In this document: positions 10,039 through 17,981 of the stretch, piece by piece
Layout of the letters: each line of letters begins with the position of its first letter
Numbering within the stretch: position 1 is the first letter of the stretch
Source of the DNA: an uncultured Pseudomonadota bacterium
GTDB lineage: Bacteria > Myxococcota_A > UBA796 > GCA-2862545
DNA: 64,000 bases
Direction of reading: 5' to 3'
Assembly (NCBI GenBank): GCA_903861005.1
Contig: CAIOSP010000204.1
Span: 19,824-83,823 of the forward strand
The notes under the pieces: generated by a model
Told to the model about the DNA's origin: nothing
Seen by the model: only the letters and a program-made list of their open reading frames with translations
The model's database searches: none
Made by a program: the position numbers and the translations under genes

Positions 10039-10928
10039 GCCATGATCTCCAGGGCGGACGGCAGCACGGTCAGCTTGCGGAGATGCAGCGTGAGGACCTC
10101 GCCGTCGACCATCACGCCCAGCGGCCCAGGCAGGTCGAATTCGACCACCTTGGCGCGCGCCGACGAGTTCTTCGGGTGCTCCAGGTGCGTGCCCTTGTAG
10201 ATCTTCGGGAACGTGGTCAGCAGCTCCAGGCGCGTCAGGTCGCCCACGCGGATCACGTCCAACAGGCCGTCCGACACGTTGGCGTCGGGTGCCATCTGCA
10301 TGTCGCCGCCCGTGCACCGGCTGTTGTTGAACGACAGGAACGCGTACAGCGCCGTGTCCAGCGGGCCGCCGTCGAGGCGGTGGGGGATGGCGTGGGACCG
10401 AAGGCGGGCCACCTCCAGCACCGTGGAGAGCGCGTAGCCGGCTGGCCCGAGCCGCTTGAAGCGCCGGTTGGTGGTCGCGCCGACGTCGCTCGTGAAGCCC
10501 ATCGAGAGCAGGTTCACGTAGTGGATGGCGCCCTTGGTGTGGTCGCCGCGGATCACGTCGACGGCCTTGCGGCCCGGCGAGAGGACCGCGCGGAACGCGT
10601 CGTCCTCGTTGCAGATCCCGAAGTCCTTGATGAAGCTGTTCCCGGTGCCGAGCGGCAGGATGCCCAGCGTGGGTCGCGCCTCGCCCTTGTGCGGGAACAG
10701 CCCGTTCACCACCTCGTAGGTGGTGCCGTCGCCGCCGGCGCACAGCACCGTCCGCTTGCCCTCCTCCCAGCAGCGACGGGCGAGCGCGCTCGCGTGACCG
10801 GGGCCGTTCGTGCGCAAGACCTCCACGGTGACGCCGCCCGTGGCGAGGCGCTTCACCGCCTCGTCGATCTTGGCGCCGCAGCGTCCGCCGCCGGCGGCCG
10901 GGTTCGCGATCAGCGGGATGGTGGTCAT
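10035..10928 (-). CDS. Diacylglycerol kinase catalytic-domain lipid kinase (YegS/DagK-like)
   Basis: 297 residues, the usual length. The N-terminus has IANPAAGGGR and the nucleotide-binding motif CAGGDGTTYEVVNGL, followed by LGILPLGTGNSFIKD, all hallmarks of the DAGK catalytic domain. The C-terminal beta-sandwich half is present, with MVDGE near the end. The substrate is probably a lipid with a free hydroxyl such as diacylglycerol or an alkyl/acyl glycerol, giving the phosphorylated form. ATG at 10928 overlaps the acyl ligase stop by 4 bp, and its own stop overlaps the PlsC start, so ligase, kinase and acyltransferase are translationally coupled. Confidence 0.9.
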   Translation of the reverse strand: MTTIPLIANPAAGGGRCGAKIDEAVKRLATGGVTVEVLRTNGPGHASALARRCWEEGKRTVLCAGGDGTTYEVVNGLFPHKGEARPTLGILPLGTGNSFIKDFGICNEDDAFRAVLSPGRKAVDVIRGDHTKGAIHYVNLLSMGFTSDVGATTNRRFKRLGPAGYALSTVLEVARLRSHAIPHRLDGGPLDTALYAFLSFNNSRCTGGDMQMAPDANVSDGLLDVIRVGDLTRLELLTTFPKIYKGTHLEHPKNSSARAKVVEFDLPGPLGVMVDGEVLTLHLRKLTVLPSALEIMA

Positions 10929-12607
10929 GCGAGGTCCTCTACGGCGTCGCGCGGGTGTGCGTCGCGCACCCGGCTCGCCAGATCGGCGCGTTTGAGCTTC
11001 ATGGACGCGGTGCGCGGGAAGGTGTCGTCCAGCCAGAGTACGCCACCCACGCGCTTGTGCTCGGGCAGCGCGCGGTTGCGCTGGGCCAGCGCCTTGCGGG
11101 CGGCGTCGCGGCGCTCGTCGTGCACGCGCACCACGGCGACCAGCCGCTCGCCCACCAGGCCGGTGCGCGGCCAGACATAGTCCTCGGCCAGCACGCACAG
11201 TTCGTCCACGTCGACCTTGTCGAACGCAGACTCCACGTCCTCCGGGTAGACGTTCTTGCCGCCGGGCGTGACGATCATGTTCTTGCGGCGTCCCACCAGG
11301 TGCAGGTGGTGCGCGGCGTCCAACCAGCCCAGGTCGCCGGTCTTGAGCCAGGCGCCATCGAAGGCGTCCCCGGTCTGCTCCGGGTCGTCCAGGTAGCCGG
11401 CGAACACGGTGGGGCCGGCGATCTGCACCTCGCCCACGCCGTCAGGGCCCGCGTTGACGATCCGCACGTCGACGCCGGGGACCGCGCGGCCGACGGTGTC
11501 GCCGCGGAAGGGCTTGAGGTCGTTCACGGTGGCGACCGTGCAGGCCTCGGTCAGGCCGTAGCCAATGACCACGGGGATGCCGAGGTCGCAGAAGAACTCG
11601 GCCAGCGCGCGGTCGGTGAACGCGCCACCGCAGAAGATCATGCGCAGGTGCCCGCCGAACGCGTCGTGGACCGGCTTGAGCAGCAGGCGCGAGACGCGGT
11701 GGTTGGGCGCGCGCTGCGTGATCCACGCGTTGAGCGTGGTGAGCGCGCCCACCGCCTTGCGGCGGCCCTCAGGCGCGTCGTCGAGCTTGTCCTGCACCGC
11801 GCGCTGCAGGGCGCGCAGAATCATCGGCACCACGGACATGGTGGTGACGCGGAAGCGGCGCATGGTCTTGACCAGCACCTCTGGTCGCAGCGTACGCTGG
11901 TGCAGCACGGTGGCGCCGGTGGCCCACGACGCGATGAAGCCACACATGAAGTCGATCGCGTGGTTGGTCGGCAGGATCGAGAAGTACACATCGCCGCGGC
12001 GCCACTCGAACGTCTCCATCAGCGACTGATATTGGGCCAGGTAGTTGCCGTGGGTCAGCAGGCAGCCCTTGGGGTCGCCGCCGGTGCCGGAGCTGTAGAC
12101 AATCGCGGCGAGGTCGTCGCGCGTGCGCGGGGTCAGGTCGACCTCGCCGTCGTGCGCGAGCGCGTCCTCCATGCGGGTGGCGCCTTCGGGCTCCTCGCGG
12201 GCGCCGGTCACCACCACGACGCGCGCGGTCGTCACCAGGGCTGCGCGCAGGTGGGCGTCGACGAACAGGCCGTCGACCTTGGCGTGCTTGAGCAGGATCG
12301 ACTGCTCAGCGCCCGTCGCCCTGGAGTCGAGCGGGACGATCACCGAGCCCACGTGCAGGATGGCCGCTGCGGCGATCAGCCAGGACGACTGGTTGGACAT
12401 CACGATGCCCACACGGGCGCCGTCGTGCAGCCGCTGCGTGGTCAGCCAGCCCGCCACGCGGCGCACGGCCTGGCGCACCTCCGCGTACGTGAGCCTCGCC
12501 AGCTCGCGGTCGCGGTCGACCTCGACCGCGGCGGTGTCGGACGGGTACTGCAGGAACGCGTCTTGCAGCAGCTCTCCGAGGCTGTGGTAGCGGGCGGGGT
12601 GGATCAC
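10925..12607 (-). CDS. AMP-dependent acyl ligase (fatty acyl-CoA or acyl-ACP ligase)
   Basis: 560 residues of the ANL superfamily. The P-loop is YSSGTGGDPKGCLLTHGN, the aromatic/Glu motif is GYGLTEACT, the hinge region has TGDLGW, and the C-terminal catalytic Lys probably lies in ASMKLKRADL. Start GTG at 12607 overlaps the ACP stop (GTGA), so ligase and carrier protein are made together. That fits loading of a fatty acid onto the ACP, although CoA-ligase activity cannot be excluded. It is one of three adenylating enzymes in the operon and differs clearly from the OleC-like protein. Confidence 0.87.
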   Translation of the reverse strand: MIHPARYHSLGELLQDAFLQYPSDTAAVEVDRDRELARLTYAEVRQAVRRVAGWLTTQRLHDGARVGIVMSNQSSWLIAAAAILHVGSVIVPLDSRATGAEQSILLKHAKVDGLFVDAHLRAALVTTARVVVVTGAREEPEGATRMEDALAHDGEVDLTPRTRDDLAAIVYSSGTGGDPKGCLLTHGNYLAQYQSLMETFEWRRGDVYFSILPTNHAIDFMCGFIASWATGATVLHQRTLRPEVLVKTMRRFRVTTMSVVPMILRALQRAVQDKLDDAPEGRRKAVGALTTLNAWITQRAPNHRVSRLLLKPVHDAFGGHLRMIFCGGAFTDRALAEFFCDLGIPVVIGYGLTEACTVATVNDLKPFRGDTVGRAVPGVDVRIVNAGPDGVGEVQIAGPTVFAGYLDDPEQTGDAFDGAWLKTGDLGWLDAAHHLHLVGRRKNMIVTPGGKNVYPEDVESAFDKVDVDELCVLAEDYVWPRTGLVGERLVAVVRVHDERRDAARKALAQRNRALPEHKRVGGVLWLDDTFPRTASMKLKRADLASRVRDAHPRDAVEDLA

Positions 12608-12840
12608 TGGCGGCGCCGCACGATGTCGGCGATCGAGGCCAGCGTGCGGACCTCGGCCATCTCGTAGTCAGGGATCTCGACCGAGAACGCGTCCTCGATC
12701 GTGGTGAGCAGGTCCATGGCCTGCATGCTGTCGATCGCGAGCGCCTCGTAGAGGTCGTCGCCGGGTTGCAGCGTGGCGGCCTTCTCACCGAACCGCTTGC
12801 GCGCCAGCTCCAGCAGCTTGTCGAGGATCGGGTCGTTCAT
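12604..12840 (-). CDS. Acyl carrier protein
   Basis: 78 residues, the normal ACP size. The phosphopantetheine attachment Ser lies in ALAIDSMQAMDLL, a variant of the usual DSL motif with Met after Ser. The helix following the Ser (TTIEDAFSVEIPD) matches ACP helix II. It carries acyl chains for the operon's ligases and reductases in the cytoplasm. Start ATG at 12840 overlaps the crotonase stop by 4 bp. A dedicated ACP inside this cluster implies that intermediates are ACP-bound rather than free CoA esters. Confidence 0.93.
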   Translation of the reverse strand: MNDPILDKLLELARKRFGEKAATLQPGDDLYEALAIDSMQAMDLLTTIEDAFSVEIPDYEMAEVRTLASIADIVRRRQ

Positions 12841-13763
12841 GGCAGGTAGGGCCTCACGTCGGTGCTGTGCACGAAGCGATCGAGGGCGGCCTCGACGGTG
12901 CGGGAGCGGAGCATGGTCAGGAACAGCTCGATCTCGGCGTCCAGGCGGTCGCGCGGGATGGGCTTCACGAACGGCTTGGCGGCGCGCACCACCTCGGGCT
13001 CGAAGCGGGCGGCCTGACGGGCAGCGCGACGGGCGGCCTCGACGTGCTCGCCCTTGGCGACGACCTGGCTGACCAGGCCGACCTCGTGGGCGCGCGTGGC
13101 GTTGAGGCTGCGGCCGGTGAACAGCAGGTCGCGGACGACCGCGTTGCCGACCTCGCGCTCCAGGCGCGGGATGCCGCCAAAGCCGGGGATGATGCCCAGC
13201 CGCAGCTCGGGGAAGGCGAAGCGCGTCGACTTGTCCGCGATGCGCATGTCGCTGGTCAGCGCCAGCTCGAAGCCGCCGCCGAACACCACGCCGTGCAGCG
13301 CGGCCACGGTGACCAGCGGCGCCGTGTCGATCGTGTCGAAGACCGCGTGGATGCGGTGCAGGAAGCGACGCACTTCGCGCACCACGATGGGGGCCAGCAC
13401 CGCGCGACGGCTGCGACGGACGGCGCCCAGGGCCACGTCCTTGACCGTGGCGAGCACGCTCTGATCGCCCGCGGAGTGGGTGGCGAGCGCGGTGGCGAGC
13501 GAGCGCAGGCCGCCCGCGCGGATGCCGCGCATGCCGTCGTACAGCTCGCGCAGATCGGCGCCCGCCGAGAAGCCGTTCGGCTGGTCGGAGTAGATCAGCA
13601 TGGCGCGCGCGCCGTGCCCGCCGGTCTTGAGCGTGGCGGCCAGCTGCTCCAGCTCGCCGAGCGTGGCCGTGCCGATCTCGTTGCAGGGGGCGCGGTGCAG
13701 GCGTACCTCCAGGACGGACTCGACCACCGTCCAGGACAAGGTCACGCCGTGGAAGGTCTTCAT
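12837..13763 (-). CDS. Enoyl-CoA hydratase/isomerase (crotonase) family protein
   Basis: 308 residues, longer than the usual ~260 because of an insert (about residues 90-135, rich in Arg and Ala) between the first oxyanion strand FSAGADLRELYDG and the second, GVVFGGGFELAL. Both Glu positions used by hydratases appear conserved: GGGFELAL and FPELRLGIIPGFGG. A hydratase or isomerase reaction on a CoA- or ACP-bound acyl chain is therefore plausible. ATG at 13763 overlaps the ligase gene upstream by 4 bp and its stop overlaps the ACP start. It may introduce or move a double bond, or make the beta-hydroxy group an OleC-type enzyme could use; the substrate is not visible from the sequence. Confidence 0.85.
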   Translation of the reverse strand: MKTFHGVTLSWTVVESVLEVRLHRAPCNEIGTATLGELEQLAATLKTGGHGARAMLIYSDQPNGFSAGADLRELYDGMRGIRAGGLRSLATALATHSAGDQSVLATVKDVALGAVRRSRRAVLAPIVVREVRRFLHRIHAVFDTIDTAPLVTVAALHGVVFGGGFELALTSDMRIADKSTRFAFPELRLGIIPGFGGIPRLEREVGNAVVRDLLFTGRSLNATRAHEVGLVSQVVAKGEHVEAARRAARQAARFEPEVVRAAKPFVKPIPRDRLDAEIELFLTMLRSRTVEAALDRFVHSTDVRPYLP

Positions 13764-15373
13764 GGGTACATCCTGTCGATCTCGGCCTGGAAGTGCGCTT
13801 CGATCGCGGTGCGGCGGGGCTTGCCGTTGGCCGTCAGCAGCCCGTCGGCGTCGGAGAGCGGGGTGCGGCGGTGCTGCCAGGCGCGGACGCGCTGGTAGTG
13901 GGGGAGCTCGTCGTTGAGGTGGTCGATCCCCGCCTTGATCGCGTCCTCGTGGACCTCTCCGGTGAGCAGGACGACCAGGTGGGGGCGCGCGTGGCCCACC
14001 ACGATCGCGTCGACCAAGCCGGGGATGAGCGCGGCCAGCCGCTGCTCGATGGGCTCTGGCGCGACGTTGTGGCCGCTCGACAGCACCAGGATGTTCTTGG
14101 TGCGGCCGAGGATCGCCAGGCGGCCGTCTGGTCCGATCGTGGCCTGGTCGCCGGTGCGGAACCAGCCTGCGCTGAACGCCGCGGCGCTCTCCTTGGGGCG
14201 GTTCCAGTAGCCGGTGAACAGGTTGGGCCCGCGGACCAGCAGCTCGTCGCCTTCGCCGAGCTTGAGCTCGACGCGCGGGAGCGGGAAGCCGACCGTGCCC
14301 GTCTTGCCGCCCTGGGGCCGGTCCATCGTCACGATGCCGGTGGTTTCGGTCAGACCGTACACCTGGTAGACCGGGATGCCGATGCGCTCGAACCACGTCG
14401 ACACGTCGGGCCGCAGCGCCGCCGACCCGCAGATCAAGAAGCGCAGGTTGCCGCCGAAGCGCGCGCGGATCTTGGGGTAGAGCACGCGCTCCGCGAGCGC
14501 CGACGCGATCCGATCGGGCGCCGAGCCGCGCTTGCCGCCGCCGGACACTGCGCGGGTGTAGAGCGCCGCCACCGGCCCGCCGCGCGCCGCCATGGCGTCG
14601 TCCACGCCGGACTTGAACCGCTCCAGCAGGATGGGCACGTTGAGGAAGTAGTGCGGCTGCACCATCCCCACCTCGGCCAGGATGCGCTCCGGCTCAGACC
14701 CCAGGTGGATGGCGTTGTCGCGGAACAGGCAGGTCCACACCACCAGGCGTGACCCCATGAAGCACATCGGCAGGTAGTGGTAGACCCGATCCTCGCCGCA
14801 GGCCTGCGACATCAGCTCGGACAGCGCCGACGACGTCTGCGGCAGCATGAAGTCGAGCGCGTCGTAGGTGATCATCGCGCCCTTGGAGGTGCCGCTGGTC
14901 CCCGAGGTGTAGACGATAGTCGCGACGTCATCCGGGCGGCGCGCGGTGGGGGCGGCGCTGCGCGCGGGCGCGTCGAACAGCTCACGAAAGCCCACGACCG
15001 GGGCCTCGGGCCACAGCGCCCAGATGGCGTCGCCCAGATCGCGGGTCTGGACGCAGAGCAGCTTCACGCCCGCGTCCTTGGCGATCGCCACCAGCTCCTC
15101 GGGGGACTGACGGGCGTAGAGCGGGACGACGATCGCGCCCTCGGCCAGGATCGCCAGGTCGATGGCCATCCAGCGCGAGCTGTTCTTGCCCAGGATGCCC
15201 ACGCGGTCGCCGCGCATGACGCCGGACTTGGACAGCGCGCTCCGGGCGCTGGCGATCAGCTCCAGCATCTTGGCGCGCGACGTGGTGCGCACGCCTTTCT
15301 CGCCGTGCTCGACGACGATGTCGCGCGGCGAGGACGACCGCAGGACGTGGAAGATGTGATCGACGAAGCTCAA
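13760..15373 (-). CDS. AMP-dependent acyl ligase, long-chain acyl-CoA synthetase-like
   Basis: 537 residues of the ANL superfamily: P-loop YTSGTSGTSKGAMITYD, motif QVYGLTETTGIVTMD, hinge RTGDQATIGPDGRL followed by GRTKNILVLSSG, and a C-terminal catalytic Lys in TANGKPRRTAIEAHF. The pattern is closest to long-chain acyl-CoA synthetases of the FAA1 type. The start is a TTG at 15373, preceded by GGGAG and overlapping the upstream stop as TTGA. It would activate a fatty acid as acyl-AMP and pass it to CoA or to the operon ACP. It differs from the ligase at 10925-12607, so the pathway probably uses two separate acyl inputs. Confidence 0.87.
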   Translation of the reverse strand: MSFVDHIFHVLRSSSPRDIVVEHGEKGVRTTSRAKMLELIASARSALSKSGVMRGDRVGILGKNSSRWMAIDLAILAEGAIVVPLYARQSPEELVAIAKDAGVKLLCVQTRDLGDAIWALWPEAPVVGFRELFDAPARSAAPTARRPDDVATIVYTSGTSGTSKGAMITYDALDFMLPQTSSALSELMSQACGEDRVYHYLPMCFMGSRLVVWTCLFRDNAIHLGSEPERILAEVGMVQPHYFLNVPILLERFKSGVDDAMAARGGPVAALYTRAVSGGGKRGSAPDRIASALAERVLYPKIRARFGGNLRFLICGSAALRPDVSTWFERIGIPVYQVYGLTETTGIVTMDRPQGGKTGTVGFPLPRVELKLGEGDELLVRGPNLFTGYWNRPKESAAAFSAGWFRTGDQATIGPDGRLAILGRTKNILVLSSGHNVAPEPIEQRLAALIPGLVDAIVVGHARPHLVVLLTGEVHEDAIKAGIDHLNDELPHYQRVRAWQHRRTPLSDADGLLTANGKPRRTAIEAHFQAEIDRMYP

Positions 15374-16860
15374 ACGTGCTCCCGGTGGGTCTCGATCAGC
15401 TCGCGCACGCGGGGCGGGAGCGCGGGGAGGTGATGGTACGCGTCCGCGTGGCCCATGCCGTCGGGCAGGGGGAAGCGGGGCAGGCGATCGTGCACGTGCT
15501 GCGCCAGCAGCACGCCCATGTGACCCATCATGCGCAGGCTTCGGACCACGGTGCGCTCGATGCCCCGGCGCGTCTCGTCGGGGTTGGCCGCCACCTGCTC
15601 CAGCGCGGCCAGGATCTGGGTCGACAGGTCCGGGTCCTCAACCTCGATGGCGAGCTCGGGCGTGCCGCGATCGGCCATCAGGTTGCGGATGCGCTCGTCC
15701 ATCGTCACGCCGACCGACAGCACGCCCGCGGGCATGCAGGTGACGATGCCGTGGTAGCGGCTGCTCACCATGTAGGTGGCTTGGCGCAGCACGCTGACCA
15801 GCTCGAACATCTCGGTCTGGTCGGACGCGAAGATCGGGGCGCCGCCCAAGCGCGCGGACAGCCCGTCGCACGCCTCGCGGTCGAGCTGCTCCATGCCCAC
15901 GCACACCACGAACACCTTGTGGCGGCGGCGGAAGGTCTCGATCGCGGCGCCGTAGGCGTCGAGGTAGCGCTCCTGCTTCTCGTCGATCTCTGGGCTGCCC
16001 GCGTGGAAGTAGATGCTGCCGTAGTGCTCGCGGTCGTGCAGGCCGAGCAGCGCGTGGGCGGCGGCCTTGGTCACGTCGGGGCGGACCGGCCACCAGAAGG
16101 GGTTGATCGGGCAGGCGACCAGCACCGGCGACTCGCCGTCCCAGCCGGCGTCACGCAGCAGGCCGCGGCCGACCGCGTCGGGTGCGGGCTCAAAGGTCCA
16201 GGCGGTGTCGGTGCCCAGGCGCGACGGGATGTCGAGCTTGGCGAGCACGTCTCGCGACTCCTGGTTGCGCGTGATCACGAACGAGTCAGCGCAGTACTTC
16301 CGGACCAGCGCCTCCAGGCCCGGGTCCATCTTCCCGGCCTCGCCGCCGTAGGCGATGGAGAGCTTGTCGCCGGCGGACGCGAGTCCGAGCGTGCCGACCA
16401 TGAAGGTCGACAGCGCCGACGCGAACTTGCTCTTGAACATCGATCCTTCGCACGCCACCACGCCGTGCTGGTCGGCCACGGTGTCGTAGAGGAACTTGGG
16501 GAACACGCGCGGCATCTGCACCTGCTTGGCGGTGCGGAAGTAGCCGCGGGTCAGCTTGGGATCGTGCACCAGGATGGTCAGGTCCAGGTTGCCGTCGCCG
16601 AGCACGTGGCGGAACTGCCGGATCATCTCCTCGACGCGCACGTCCGCGCCGGTGTTGCGCGTGCCCGAGTAGCCCGCGAACAACAGCTTGAGCGGGTCGC
16701 CCTGGCGCCAGCGCGCGTAGGGCATGGCGGGGTAGGTCTCACGGGCGCGCTCGATGAACGCGGCCATGGCGAGCTGCAGCGCGCGGTCGGCGTCCACGGC
16801 GCCCGCGAGCGAGTCGAGGGCGGGCCGGGCCTTGTCGCGGAGGCGGTCGAAGAAGCTCAT
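15370..16860 (-). CDS. Polysaccharide pyruvyl transferase family protein
   Basis: 496 residues. It matches the PF04230 family (CsaB-like, GT-B fold) through LLFAGYSGTRNTGADVRVEE near the N-terminus, the middle segment YGGEAGKMDP, and the conserved SSRYHGIVTCMPAGV of the C-terminal domain. Members transfer a ketal pyruvyl group from phosphoenolpyruvate to a sugar, or act as related transferases. The protein is longer than typical CsaB by an N-terminal helical stretch and a C-terminal tail. It overlaps its neighbours by 4 bp on both sides, so it belongs to the lipid operon. That is unexpected unless the final lipid has a sugar head group. Cytoplasmic; no signal peptide. Confidence 0.8.
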   Translation of the reverse strand: MSFFDRLRDKARPALDSLAGAVDADRALQLAMAAFIERARETYPAMPYARWRQGDPLKLLFAGYSGTRNTGADVRVEEMIRQFRHVLGDGNLDLTILVHDPKLTRGYFRTAKQVQMPRVFPKFLYDTVADQHGVVACEGSMFKSKFASALSTFMVGTLGLASAGDKLSIAYGGEAGKMDPGLEALVRKYCADSFVITRNQESRDVLAKLDIPSRLGTDTAWTFEPAPDAVGRGLLRDAGWDGESPVLVACPINPFWWPVRPDVTKAAAHALLGLHDREHYGSIYFHAGSPEIDEKQERYLDAYGAAIETFRRRHKVFVVCVGMEQLDREACDGLSARLGGAPIFASDQTEMFELVSVLRQATYMVSSRYHGIVTCMPAGVLSVGVTMDERIRNLMADRGTPELAIEVEDPDLSTQILAALEQVAANPDETRRGIERTVVRSLRMMGHMGVLLAQHVHDRLPRFPLPDGMGHADAYHHLPALPPRVRELIETHREHV

Positions 16861-17981
16861 CGAACGTCGTCCGACAGCGGCGCGGCCGGGTAGCTGAACC
16901 CGTTGGCCTTGGACCAGGTGTAGAGCCCGGCGCAGTACTCGGGGAAGGGCGTCGGGGCCTCACCGATCTCCGTGACGGCGCGGTCGTTCACGAACACGGT
17001 GTCGTAGGTGACGTAGGGCCAGAACACCTTGAGCAGCGCGCCGATGCCCGACACCGCCGTGCCGCGCGGCGCGCGGTTCATCGCGCGGATCGCCTTGTCC
17101 CAGCCCCACTCCAGCTGCTTGCCAAAGCGGGCGGTGCGGCCGTTCTCGGCGACGAGCGCGTTCGCGATCTCGCGCGCGGTGTGCGACGCGCGGCCCGACG
17201 ACAGGTGGTAGATCTCGTGCTTGGGCTTCTTCTTCAGGTGGATTTCGGCGACGGCCTTGCCCACCCAGTCCGCGTTCACGATGTCGACGCGCACGCCCGG
17301 GTCGAGCGGGATGACCGGCAGGTCGGCGATGACGCAGAACGCGCGCACCATGTCGAACTGGCAGGTCTGCGGGAACCGGCTGTCGCCCATGACGATCGAC
17401 GGGCGGAAGAAGGTCTTGGGGATGTCGGGCAGCAGCTCGCGCGCCATGTGCTCGCAGAACTTCTTGGTGCGGCCATAGGGGTCGTAGTCGGACCGATCCC
17501 AGTCGATCGCTGTGTCCTCCTCGACGTCCTCCCGGTCACGCTGACCGGCCACCGCCACCGTGGAGACGTGGCTGAAGCGCTCCAGGCCGTTTCGATCGTG
17601 CAGCCAGCGCGCGAGCTGGATCACGGAGAGCGTGCCGCGCAGGTTGGTGTTGAGGCAGGCCTTCTCGGACTTGCGGTTGAGGCTGGCGGCGATGTGCAGC
17701 ACGCTGGTGACGTTGTCGCGCAGCACGAGCTTCTGCGCCTCGCTGATGCCGAGGCCCGGCGCGTGCAGGTCGCCGAAGATCGGGATGACACGCGGCAGGA
17801 AACCGCGGAACTCGGCCTCGGTCATGTGGAGCTGCCAGGTGGCCCACAGCTTCTCCCACGCGCCGCGCTTGTCCTTGGCGCGGATCAGCACCGCCAGCTG
17901 CACGTCGGTGGTGCGCAGCATGTGGGCGCTGACGTAGCTGCCCAGGTACCCGTTGGCGCCGGTCACAAACACCGCAGACAT
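16857..17981 (-). CDS. Thioester-reductase-like NAD(P)-dependent SDR
   Basis: 374 residues of the extended SDR type. The Rossmann motif is VFVTGANGYLGSYV, followed by a VLIRAKDKRGAWEKL pattern typical of thioester reductase / male sterility-type domains. The catalytic pair is YGRTK, and HVSTVAVAG supplies the active-site Ser/Thr strand. These enzymes reduce acyl-ACP or acyl-CoA to aldehyde or alcohol with NADPH. The start ATG at 17981 shares one base with the upstream TGA (TGATG); a TTG three bases earlier is an alternative. It is the second reductase in the operon, so acyl to aldehyde and aldehyde to alcohol steps could be divided between the two. It lacks the OleD pattern. Confidence 0.82.
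   Translation of the reverse strand: MSAVFVTGANGYLGSYVSAHMLRTTDVQLAVLIRAKDKRGAWEKLWATWQLHMTEAEFRGFLPRVIPIFGDLHAPGLGISEAQKLVLRDNVTSVLHIAASLNRKSEKACLNTNLRGTLSVIQLARWLHDRNGLERFSHVSTVAVAGQRDREDVEEDTAIDWDRSDYDPYGRTKKFCEHMARELLPDIPKTFFRPSIVMGDSRFPQTCQFDMVRAFCVIADLPVIPLDPGVRVDIVNADWVGKAVAEIHLKKKPKHEIYHLSSGRASHTAREIANALVAENGRTARFGKQLEWGWDKAIRAMNRAPRGTAVSGIGALLKVFWPYVTYDTVFVNDRAVTEIGEAPTPFPEYCAGLYTWSKANGFSYPAAPLSDDVR

Noticed and set aside
16857..17981. OleD assignment for the SDR in the lipid operon
   Set aside because: The sequence follows the thioester reductase / male sterility pattern (GANGYLGSYV, YGRTK) rather than that of OleD-type dehydrogenases.
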